A program made the translations under genes and the position numbers. From the NCBI GenBank assembly GCA_034440615.1, contig JAOTOM010004139.1:164868-228867 (forward strand): 64,000 nt of DNA. Reading direction: 5' to 3'. The DNA comes from Ashinkailepas kermadecensis (Eukaryota > Arthropoda > Thecostraca > Neolepadidae). Shown here one piece after another: positions 56,449 through 63,675 of the stretch; the stretch's first letter is position 1, and each line of letters starts with the position of its first letter. The notes beneath the pieces are model-generated. The model searched no databases. It was given only the letters and a program-made list of their open reading frames with translations, and was not told where the DNA came from.

Positions 56449-57135
56449 TTAGTTAGTTATTTGGGTTTTAGGGCGCATCAACTGCATTGGTTATACAGCG
56501 CCCATAACAAAACTATTTAATCTGTGTCAATCCTAAACAGGCCTATTGTGCGAGCTTGATCCCGTACAAGGGATTAAACCGGAGAATATATAGAATTGAA
56601 ATTCACCTTCAAAAGAAAGTGGAACAATTGACCAGAATAGATCGCGACCGATTCATCCCCCAGCACGTCACGAATTGACAATGGCTGCGATCGCCCAAAG
56701 TAGTGCTTGTAAACATCAGAAAGCTGAGGGCATGAGGTTAGAATGTGACGCACTGAAAGGCGTCCTTGGCATCTCGGGCACATGGGCGCATCATCACCAC
56801 AAAGAATATATATGTGCGTTGCGTACGTGTGGCCAATGCGTAAGCGGCACAATGTCACCTCGTCTCGCCTAATCCTACGCGAGCACGAGGACCACTGGCC
56901 GATGCTAGGCTTAATTGTCCTTAGCTTGTTTTCACCGACCGCGTCCCAAAGCACCTGCCACTCACGAAAAACATAATCTTTGATGACGGGATATATATCT
57001 CTAGCAGGAATGGGCATATAACGTGTACATGGTTTCTGTGCTGCTCGCTTCGCGGCCGCGTCTGCGGCCTCATTCCCTAATATACCGACGTGGCTCGGAA
57101 TCCAGCACATAACCACAGTCTTACCCTCTACTCAT
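56449..57135 (-). mobile_element. LINE J: 5'-truncated LINE in the leader of LINE I
   Basis: 687 bp flanked by CTCTAGCCAG (56439-56448) and CTCTGGCCAG (57136-57145), a 10-bp TSD with one mismatch. It starts with a TTAG tail and stem-loop (GGGCGC 56471-56476, GCGCCC 56498-56503) and extends back into RNase H. Same orientation as its host element. Confidence 0.85.
56574..57116 (-). pseudogene. LINE J ORF2 C-terminal part
   Basis: 180 open codons: MCWIPSHVGILGNEAADAAA (end of RNase H), the KPSIGQWSSCSRR and LCRLRIGHTYATH segments, the Cys-His motif CPRCQGRLSVRHILTSC, ending FNSIYSPV at 56574. No break within the retained part. Confidence 0.88.
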
Positions 57136-57364
57136 CTCTGGCCAGCCGAGCAACGAGGCTGACCCCACTGCGGGGGACAGTGCAGTGTCCATCTCCCCGT
57201 AGACAACAGCAAACCTGATCTACGCGAGAAACTGGGACACTTCCGGTTTGAACCATACGCGATCCATCATCTAAAAGATCGGCCAACGTGAACGTGGACG
57301 CCTGTCGTCAGTTAGTTAGTTAGTTAGTTATTTGGGCTTTAGGGCGCGTCGACTGCTGACGCAC

Positions 57365-58034
57365 CGATGCGTACGTCGGGAGAGTAAATGAGCGGGCGAC
57401 AGATCCGCAGACAAAAGCGCTGCCCACACCATCCTCTGTTCGAGAGCCGTCAGTATACGTTGCCACCCAATCCTGGAATGTTTCAATATGTTGCAGCGCA
57501 AGTGCACGAAATTCTGCTGGAGGGACATCGGCTTTCCTGATTTTCGCGAGAGATACATCCACCTCCGGTGCAATCAGCTGCCATGGGGGTGTTTCCATGT
57601 CCTGGGCTCTCCGAATTCCCTGAAGTTGAACTTGACTATTTTGCAGAAGCTTTCGAACGCGCACACCGAACGGGGCGACATTCAGATTCCGTTCCACAGA
57701 AAAAAGGGTCCGTAGTCGACGCGAAAAGACATGCGGGTAAGTCGGATGAGCAGGGAACTGGCGGAGCTTGCAGGCGTACCGCATTCCCAACCTTTCTCTG
57801 CGCAGACATAGAGGCGGCTCATGTGCTTCCGCCAGAAGGCTTACGATGGGTGACGTGCGAAATGCTCCGATCGCGATGCGGATAGCGGTGTGATGACCAT
57901 TGTCCAGTGCTCGTTTGGTGCAACTGCGTGCTCCATTGTAAATAAAACAAGCGTAGTCCAGTTTAGACCGTATCAGTGAGCGATACAACATGATCAGTGA
58001 GTATCTGTCAGCTCCATAGCTAGTGCGAGATACA
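57365..58034 (-). pseudogene. LINE K ORF2 piece (RT end to RNase H)
   Basis: Open frame from LLKCVSRTSYGADR (58030) through SLIRSKLDYACFIYNGA, GMRYACKLRQFPAHPTY and RNase H start YTDGSRTEDGVGSAFV (57440), to LPTYASV, where the deletion joins it to the LINE tail. It resembles LINE A's ORF2 in both halves. Confidence 0.88.
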
Positions 58035-58045
58035 CACTTTAATAG

Positions 58046-58194
58046 ATGATGATGATGATGAATTGGTGTTTTGGGGCGCGTCGACTGCAATGGTCATTTT
58101 GCGCCCATAACTGCGTTTATAGTTAATCTACTATGCTCCCATAGTAGTCAGTAGTGAATAGTCTTCAGGGGCGGCGATATATAACTTCAAAACG
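58046..58194 (-). mobile_element. LINE E-type 3' end fragment inside LINE K
   Basis: Nearly identical to 25760-25905: GATGATGATG tail, AATTGGTGTT, stem-loop (GGGCGC 58074-58079, GCGCCC 58101-58106), the CCCATAGTAGTCAGTAGT block and the last ORF2 codons ending VIYRRP. Flanks differ on the two sides, so no TSD remains. Either a deletion accompanied the insertion or the parts were joined later. Confidence 0.88.
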
Positions 58195-58830
58195 CGACTC
58201 TGAGACGTCGGTGTCTCGAATCCTGGTCCCGGAGCGCTCCTGGGATCTTCCCTGGCGGGAACGGAGTGTTCGGCCGAGGGGGAGGGAGGGAGGGGAGTGT
58301 TGGAGGTAGGGATTGAAGTGGCTGGAGAGGGGTTGGGTTTGGATGTGGATGGATGGACATGTCTTTTCCCTCGCTGGACCTGGACCCACTCTCCTTGAGG
58401 AGTCGCTACAGGGTCTGCAGCTGAGGACTCTCTCACCACCGTTTGGGGAGAGGACAAGGCTTTTTCTCTGATCGGTGTACACTCAATACCAAAGGCAAGC
58501 ATTATGGCACTAAGTTGAGCTATAAGATGAGAGGCACTCATGTGCGTGTGTGATTGCATCGGAGACTGTTGTGTAATGTTGGAGTTCAGCTTCACCTTTG
58601 CAGCATATGATGTTCTCGGATGAGCTGCCTCATAGATCTCGCGCGCCTCACGGAATGTTATCTTTTTGAAACTTTTTATTGCAACTATTTCCTTCTCTCT
58701 CAAGAAAATGGGACAAGAACGATCATAGACGGTATGGGGTTTTTGGCCTGGGCCGCAGTTGGAACAGTGTGGACTCTCCGCTTCACATTTATCTTGCACA
58801 TGCTCTGCTGATCCACATCGCCCACATGTC
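58195..58830 (-). pseudogene. LINE K ORF1 C-terminal piece
   Basis: Encodes the end of the zinc-knuckle block (QDKCEAESPHCSNCGPGQK), the conserved EKEIVAIKSFKKITFREARE segment, and a Pro/Ser-rich tail (PTSNTPLPPSPSAEH). Its reading frame runs without stop into the LINE E-type fragment, giving a chance 222-codon fusion. Closest to LINE A's ORF1. Confidence 0.85.
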
Positions 58831-58924
58831 TCTCGGTCGTCAGAGGGATGGCTTTATATGTACCCATAACTATCGCCAATATTGGACAGGGGGCACATTT
58901 AACCGCCCCCGGTCAATGCCAGGC

Positions 58925-59267
58925 TAACAGAGTTTGTTGTGAAGGTGTCAGACCAGGCGCACAGTTTACATGGAAGATACTGACCTTAGCGCAGAACTTG
59001 CAGGAAGGTGTTGACCCTGGGCTTGACGCTTGCAGGGAAGGTACTGACCTTGACGTAGAGGTTGCAAGAAGTAACCGATATTGACACAGCTTTCAGGGAA
59101 GAATCGACCTTGGCGCAGGGTTTTCAGGGAAAGCACTGATCATAGCGCAGTTTGACGGGAAGGTCCTAACGTCAGCGCGGGGTTCGCAAGGAAGGTACTG
59201 ACCTTGGTGCAGAGTTTGCCGAGAAAGTCCTAACGTCGGCACGAGGTTTGCCGGGGAGGTACCAACC
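58925..59267 (-). repeat. 33-36 bp minisatellite built from the exon 4 5' splice site
   Basis: About nine diverged units. On the minus strand they read like TGCAAACTCTGCGCCAAGGT (exon end plus donor GT) followed by CAGTACCTTCCC-like sequence. The first unit is the real end of exon 4. Several units keep CCAAGGTCA. Confidence 0.82.
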
Positions 59268-59393
59268 TTGGCGCAGAGTTTGCAGGTGAAGTTATGGCTG
59301 CTGGTGTGCAGATGATGCTCCAGCGCAGACAGTGAGCAGTAGCGGTTCTGGCACCGGCTGCACACGTACCGGTCCGAACATCGAAACGACGAC
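59267..59393 (-). CDS. Zinc-finger gene exon 4
   Basis: 127 bp. Acceptor CTCTCCACAG precedes 59393; donor CCAAG|GTTGGT, a weak one, follows 59267. It encodes a finger with C-x2-C and H-x5-H spacing (CSRCQNRYCSLSALEHH, then LHTSSH) and the first half of the next finger (FTCKLCAK), which exon 5 completes. It enters with one base completing the GG of exon 3, and leaves in phase 0. Confidence 0.88.
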
Positions 59394-59490
59394 CTGTGGA
59401 GAGGCGACGGCCGGTGTGGGTTCTCCACACGTACCGGTCTGAACATCGAAACGACGACCTGTGGTGAGGCGACAGCCGGTGTGGGTTCTC
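59394..59490 (-). repeat. Tandem copy of the exon 4 acceptor and exon start
   Basis: A second copy of the acceptor and first bases of exon 4 (CTCACCACAGGTCGTCGTTT on the minus strand, near 59466) lies about 75 bp upstream of the real one. Sequence through GGACCGGTACGTGTG is repeated with few changes. It offers an alternative 3' splice site. Confidence 0.8.
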
Positions 59491-59966
59491 CCATATAATG
59501 GGTAACGTATCCGTCAGGCCGGCTGACGCGTCACGCAAGACAATCGGACACAGCAAGCGAACACACTAACACACTTACAGGCACTTGGAAACAAAACAGC
59601 AATAAACGAAGACATGGATGTGGATGAATGTATATAAGCGACTGCAATTGCTCCCCCAATCTGTACAAAGCGGTCTTGGCGGCCCCATAGGTGGAGGTCC
59701 CAGGCTTCAGAAATATAACATGTCTGGCTAAATGGGAAAAGCTGGTTGTTCCATGGCCGTTCTATCCACGAGTAAGCTTCGGCTCCGGCTTGGTCCCAAT
59801 TATTTGTTGCTATGGTTTTCTAGATCTGTTCTCGATGACCCAGAGTCCCGCCAATTGCGAAAGCTAGGAATATTTTCTGACCATATTGCTGTACAGTAAA
59901 CCGTAGCAGGTATTTGTGAGAGCCAAAGCAAGATGACGTTAAATGTTCTAGAGTACATCTAGGACA
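59491..59966. other. Intron sequence, nothing recognised
   Basis: Intron between exons 3 and 4. No repeat or motif was recognised before LINE fragment N. Confidence 0.4.
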
Positions 59967-59967
59967 C

Positions 59968-60120
59968 TTCTAGTTAGTTAGCTATTGGGGTTTAGGGGCG
60001 CTTCGACTACAGAGGTCATGTAGCGCCCATAACATCGTCAGTCATACCGAAGTATTTAAGCAAACTATTTGAGACGATGTACGGTGTAGTATATTGTCGA
60101 ACCAGTGATTGTCAAAACGT
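59968..60120 (-). mobile_element. LINE N 3' end fragment (LINE H type)
   Basis: TTAGTTAG tail, stem-loop (GGGCGC 59996-60001, GCGCCC 60023-60028) and a 3' UTR (ACATCGTCAG, ATACCGAAG, TATTGTCGAACC) shared with LINE H at 44811-44945. No coding sequence retained. 60121-60419 is unrecognised. Confidence 0.8.
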
Positions 60121-60429
60121 ACCATGGAATCGTGCTACTTTTACCACTTACCACCTACCCGTTGACACTTCGCTGTCGTGTCAATTGTTTGGCAGTGTAT
60201 TTGCCGTTAGCGTTTCAATCTTCTAATGTGCGAACCGGGCATGCCCTACAATAGCGGGCTGGTGGAAGGCTTCTCTGGTGCACAGAAACATTCGCAACAT
60301 CCCTGATTTGTACATACCTTTCATAATGTTCTGAAAATGTACTGAAGTCACGTTTTCCCCATTGAGATAAGATGGGCGGTTCGGTGCACACAATGAGTCT
60401 CATTCAGAGGCAAGAGCGGACTCATCTCA

Positions 60430-60549
60430 TATGGTGGTGTATTGGTGCTGGAGGGCGCGCCGAAATTTCGGTTACTTTGCGCCCATAACGCGGCCTGCCA
60501 CCACCCCACCCTATGTTTAGTGCGGAGTCTTCTGAATGGGGAGTCAGAC
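60430..60549 (-). mobile_element. 120-bp LINE 3' end insertion with 10-bp TSD
   Basis: Flanked by ACTCATCTCA (60420-60429 and 60550-60559). Contains the stem-loop with arms GGGCGC (60453-60458) and GCGCCC (60479-60484); the inner helix here is CCGAA/TTCGG. The rest is 3' UTR-like sequence without coding capacity. Confidence 0.85.
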
Positions 60550-60559
60550 ACTCATCTCA

Positions 60560-60836
60560 CGAACAACCTCAAGTACCACCCAGGATCCAAGATCTAGCAC
60601 CACCGAGACCCAGAGCTTCACACCACTGACGACCTACAGCTGAGCATCGCCGGATCCCCGGGGGCCTCATCACCCAGGACCCAGGATAAAGTACCATCCA
60701 TAGCCCAGGATCGGGGACCACCCGGGACGCAGAATACCGGTGCCACTCAGGGGGGTTTCGGCGCCGCAGATTTATACAATACTGCAAAGGTCGTGGACCA
60801 ATGGCACGCCTAGACCAGCATCTAGACGGGATGATG
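60560..60836. other. Intron sequence, nothing recognised
   Basis: Short AG/CC-rich imperfect repeats (ACCCAGGATC-like words) but no clear array or gene. Confidence 0.35.
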
Positions 60837-60895
60837 TCGAGAGATTGGCGACGCTATATGACTCAACGGTCGACGTGTCGTAAAACCAATAACCC
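60837..60895 (+). mobile_element. Truncated SINE tail
   Basis: Matches the last 60 bp of the SINE at 23711-23874 (GAGAGATTGGCGACGCTATA, then CAACGGTCGACGTGTCGTAA and an AATAACC end). The tRNA head is missing. Confidence 0.8.
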
Positions 60896-60902
60896 ACCCT
60901 AA

Positions 60903-61213
60903 CCCCGTCACTACCCCCACCTTCCAATGATCTCTGACTCAGTCACCACTCTCACCCTGCCGTGACCTCTCACTACGTTACTATACTCACCTTGCCATGA
61001 CCTCTCGCCCAGTCACTACCCTCACCCTGCAGTGACCTTTCCCTCGTCGTCGCTTCTTTGGAACTTCATCGCCCACCCTAGTCACTACTCTCACTCTGCC
61101 GTGACCTCTCACCCAGTCACTATTCTCACCTTGCGAGGACCTCTCGCCCTGCGGTGACCTCTCACTCCGTCGCTATCCTCCGCCTGCCGTGACCTCTCGT
61201 CACTACCCTCACC
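60903..61213 (-). repeat. 36-bp minisatellite built from the exon 3 5' splice site
   Basis: About eight units. On the minus strand each contains GCAGGGTGAGGGTAGTGACG-like sequence, which is the end of exon 3 (GCAGG) plus its donor (GTGAGG). Units differ by scattered substitutions, and one non-repeat insert lies near 61040-61075. Confidence 0.85.
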
Positions 61214-61412
61214 CTGCGGTGACATCGTCACTGTCGGTGGCGCTGCTGTGCCGCTCGGCCACGTGACCACTCAGCGTGCCCAGTGAGGCGAACACCTGAC
61301 CGCACACGTGACACGCAAACTCCAGGTGAGCGTGGTGGTGCCGCAGGTGCTCGAGGAATCGCTGCTGCTCAGCACACGTGACGCCGCAGCTGGGCTGAGG
61401 ACACCGGTACAC
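61213..61412 (-). CDS. Zinc-finger gene exon 3
   Basis: 200 bp. Acceptor GTGTGGCCAG precedes 61412; donor GCAGG|GTGAGG follows 61213. It encodes a finger with C-x4-C spacing (CPQPSCGVTCAEQQRF then LEHLRHHH) and a second with C-x2-C and H-x4-H (CHVCGQVFASLG then TLSGHVAERH). Read-through would meet a stop at once in the intron, so the donor is needed. Phase in 0, out 2. Confidence 0.88.
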
Positions 61413-61560
61413 CTGGCCACACAGGTCACACTGAGGTCACACTCCGGTCACGTGACACCGCAGCTGGACTGAGGACGACACCGGTACACAGGTCACACTC
61501 CGATCACGTGACACCGCAGCTGGGCTGAGGACACCGGTACACCTGGCCACACAGGTCAGG
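61377..61560 (-). repeat. Tandem copies of the exon 3 acceptor and exon start
   Basis: Three copies of a segment containing the acceptor and first codons of exon 3 (minus strand: CTGTGTGGCCAG, GTGTACCGGTGTCCTCAG, CAGCTGCGGTGTCACGTG). The middle copy lacks part of the GGCCAG acceptor. The copy nearest the coding body, at 61412, is the one used in the model. Confidence 0.82.
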
Positions 61561-62090
61561 TGGCGACTCGACCCCATGTCATTCGAATCAAGTCCGTGGG
61601 TGATGGTGAATACACGATCTGAGCTTCATGGCAGCTGCGGACAGCGACCTACACCGGAACTCCAGTGGTGGAACTCGGTGCCGCCGACACTGACGGAGCT
61701 ACAGCCACTGGGAACACCGACAATCGTGGACGTAACCGCCGTGCAGGTTGAGTGGCGGCTAGAGGGGGTGGAGGCACGCTCCCAGCGTTCCATAATTATT
61801 TACTTGTGGTCCCAATTTTCCGGTCAATTTGTCAACTACAGATTAGTTTACAACCAGACATGCGATAACGTTAGTCATCCACTGATTGCTAACAGTGCAC
61901 ATCAGACGCAAAATGTCTTTCGCAGCAATGGCCCACTGTAAAGTAGATTACACTTGGCAGCCGTATCTGGTGCCGTATTGCCTTTCTGTCACACATAGCA
62001 GAGTAAGTACAAGTGCACACTTCACCAATTGCAGCGTTCTTAGCTGGCGAGTGTAACGAATACGACCTCCTCTAACCATTCGGCTTTCCC
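61561..62090. other. Intron sequence, nothing recognised
   Basis: Intron between exons 2 and 3. The only longer open frame (61576-61941, plus) has no recognisable motif. Confidence 0.4.
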
Positions 62091-62139
62091 AAAAATCAGT
62101 TCCAACTTGAACCGCTTGAGCAAGCAATACGTAACTCAA

Positions 62140-62520
62140 GTCGGGAATGGACCATGGGGGCTGACAACACACATTTATAAGCTGGGGATGGGTCATGAGG
62201 TTGGCGATACACATCCACAAATTGGGGATGGACAACCGGGGATGGCGATACATATTCCAACGTTGGGGATGGACCATGGAGGCTGGCGATACACATTCCC
62301 AAATTGGGGATGGACCACAGGGGATGGCGATACATATTCCAACGTTGGGGATGGACCACGGAGGCTGGCGATACACATTCCAAAATTTCGGATGGACCAC
62401 GGGGGCTGGCGGTACATATTCCAACGTTGGGGATGGACCATGGAGGCTGGCGATACACATTCCCAAATTGGGGACGGACCACGGGGGATGGCGATACACA
62501 TTCCCGAGTCGGGGACGCAC
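62140..62520. repeat. 41-bp minisatellite, about 9 copies
   Basis: Units read GGGGATGGACCATGGAGGCT followed by GGCGATACACATTCCCAAATT, with alternating subtypes (AGGCTGG or GGGATGG; CAAATTG or CAACGTT). Located just downstream of exon 2, but unlike the arrays at exons 3, 4 and 5 the unit does not contain the exon-donor junction. Confidence 0.9.
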
Positions 62521-62577
62521 GTACACCGCCGAATGTGTGGTCGGCCGGCCGAGCCGGACCGTACGCCGCCGACCGAC

Positions 62578-62798
62578 CTTGATCTGGTCGTGCTGGCGCA
62601 GGTGCGACTTGAAGCGGCCGTATCCGCGGAACGTCTGCTGGCAGTGGCGGCAGTGGTGGTGGCCGGCCAGGGCCGGGTCGGCCGGCAGGGTCTGGCGCGC
62701 GCCGCCCGGCCACACGCGGTGCGACTCGATGTGACGCTTCAGGTTCGACTTCTGCGTGAAACACCGACCGCACACGGGACACTGGAACGGCTTCTCGC
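62578..62798 (-). CDS. Zinc-finger gene exon 2
   Basis: 221 bp. Acceptor GGTGGTGGCAG precedes 62798; donor ATCAAG|GTCGGT follows 62578. Joined to exon 1 it restores the classic HTGEKPF linker across the splice. It encodes [21 protein letters not shown], a spacer starting RVWPGG, and [21 protein letters not shown]. Phase in 1, out 0. Confidence 0.9.
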
Positions 62799-63004
62799 CT
62801 GCCACCACCAACACCGACGCATGAGATGCCGACATCGCAAACACCGTGCAATTGCTCTCGTGCAAAGTAATCCGCTCTCCGCTCACAATTCCTCAGCCCA
62901 GCTGCGACCCTTCTAGGAATAAGAAAAAACAGTGATGAATATCTTTGTTCGTTAACTATCGAGATTTAAAAGACCTCAGTCGGAAAGTATGCTACGTGCT
63001 TACT

Positions 63005-63052
63005 CCGTATATATGCATATATATACACACATATATATATACATATATGTAT

Positions 63053-63112
<60 letters not shown>
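63005..63112. repeat. TA dinucleotide microsatellite in intron 1
   Basis: Mostly perfect TA repeats, denser from 63060, with ATACATA interruptions on the left. It lies between exons 1 and 2 of the zinc-finger gene, very close to the exon 1 donor (63123). Confidence 0.97.
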
Positions 63113-63114
<2 letters not shown>

Positions 63115-63123
63115 TTAGTTCAC

Positions 63124-63343
63124 CTGTGTGACGCCTCCTGTGCTGCAGCAGGTCGAACCGCTTGCTGAACGTCTTGTGACAGACGTCGCAGGCGTTCCTG
63201 ACAGTCCCGGACGATGTCGACTCGAGCAGCCTCGGCACGTGCAGCTGCTCGGCGGGCTCTCCCAGCAGTGCGGCAGGTTGGTCAGTCCGCAGCGGCAGCA
63301 TGTTGGCCACTGTCTGACGGCGGACGCACGTCAGGCCAAGCAT
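63124..63343 (-). CDS. Zinc-finger gene exon 1 of those visible
   Basis: Open frame with [20 protein letters not shown] and a finger [21 protein letters not shown], ending ACACAG|GTGAAC. The 5' limit is uncertain: an acceptor GTCATGCAG near 63354 or the Met codon at 63343 are both possible. Further 5' exons probably lie outside the window or are not recognised. Confidence 0.8.
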
Positions 63344-63469
63344 TCCACTGCATGACGCACCCGCATGCCATCAGGCTCTGCTCGTTGGCGCCACTTTGAA
63401 CATGAACGTACGAAAAAACAGAAGCCAATAGCATAATTGATGAATTCATTACTTGGGCTTTCAATCATC

Positions 63470-63675
63470 ACATAGCATGCGTAGTCCAACTTCCATCAAA
63501 TGAGTGACCGATATGGCAACATTAATGTATTTCGGTCAGAACCACAGGAGGTTCGTGATATACACTTCAACAAGCTTAGTGATTAAAAACACTTCGATCT
63601 CAGTGTTTTAAAATATTGTTTGCACGTCAAACGACTATCCAACTGTACCCCGAAGAACTTCGCGATTTGGTTAAC
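63470..63675 (-). mobile_element. LINE reverse transcriptase fragment
   Basis: Minus-strand relic of the conserved LINE region from FGVQLDSRL through KTLRSKCF, LLKCISRTSCGSDR and SLI to KLDYAC. It is cut on the right at about 63675 by the 3' tail of LINE L. Too short for subfamily assignment. Confidence 0.8.

Larger units (their letters stand above)
52934..57175 (-). mobile_element. LINE I: internally deleted element with near-intact RT/RNase H, carrying LINE J
   Basis: Minus-strand LINE with GGTTAGGTTGGTTA tail and stem-loop (GGGCGC 52957-52962, GCGCCC 52984-52989) at the left, and the 5' terminus CCCCGCAGTGGGG at 57163-57175. Near 55805 ORF2's linker is joined to the first codons of ORF1, so ORF1 and the endonuclease are missing. 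LINE J is inserted in the leader at 56449-57135. No convincing TSD was found for I itself. Confidence 0.82.
55838..57175 (-). promoter_or_regulatory. LINE I 5' leader, split by LINE J
   Basis: Leader from just before the relic ORF1 ATG (55837) to 56448, then resuming at 57136 to the 5' end. It holds the CTCCTCGGGCGCC/GGCGCCCGAGGAG inverted repeat (about 55857-55950) and the GTCCCCCGTC/GACGGGGGAC stem (56168-56177, 56194-56203). A long G run lies at 55890-55904. Confidence 0.78.
57310..58870 (-). mobile_element. LINE K: chimeric remnant (3' tail, ORF2 piece, LINE E-type tail, ORF1 piece)
   Basis: A TTAG tail and the GGGCGC arm of the stem-loop (57342-57347) run directly into mid RNase H, so the end of ORF2 and the 3' UTR are deleted. 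ORF2 coding continues to 58034. Then comes a 149-bp 3' end of the LINE E type (58046-58194), followed by the C-terminal part of an ORF1 (58195-58830). ORF1 and ORF2 sequences are closest to those of LINE A. 57176-57309 is unrecognised. Confidence 0.8.
33811..63343 (-). other. Host gene: multi-exon C2H2 zinc-finger protein, ZNF341-like (tentative)
   Basis: Seven exons on the minus strand join in phase without stops: 63124-63343, 62578-62798, 61213-61412, 59267-59393, 43722-43878, 35305-35427, 34714-34856. A tentative terminal exon ends at 33811. Junction phases match at all six joins (1, 0, 2, 0, 1, 1). Four fingers or linkers are completed only by splicing, which is strong evidence that the exons belong to one gene. 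The joined product has about eleven full C2H2 or C2HC fingers, so a nuclear DNA-binding regulator is likely. Finger order and spacing (an ALEHHL finger with H-x5-H, a CPF-x5-GC finger with C-x7-C) recall vertebrate ZNF341; this is from memory of the family and unverified. Introns hold most of the LINEs in the window. Confidence 0.8.

Noticed and set aside
62107..62916. 269-codon plus-strand frame across the 41-bp minisatellite and exon 2
   Set aside because: It is antisense to the zinc-finger exon and otherwise consists of minisatellite translation.
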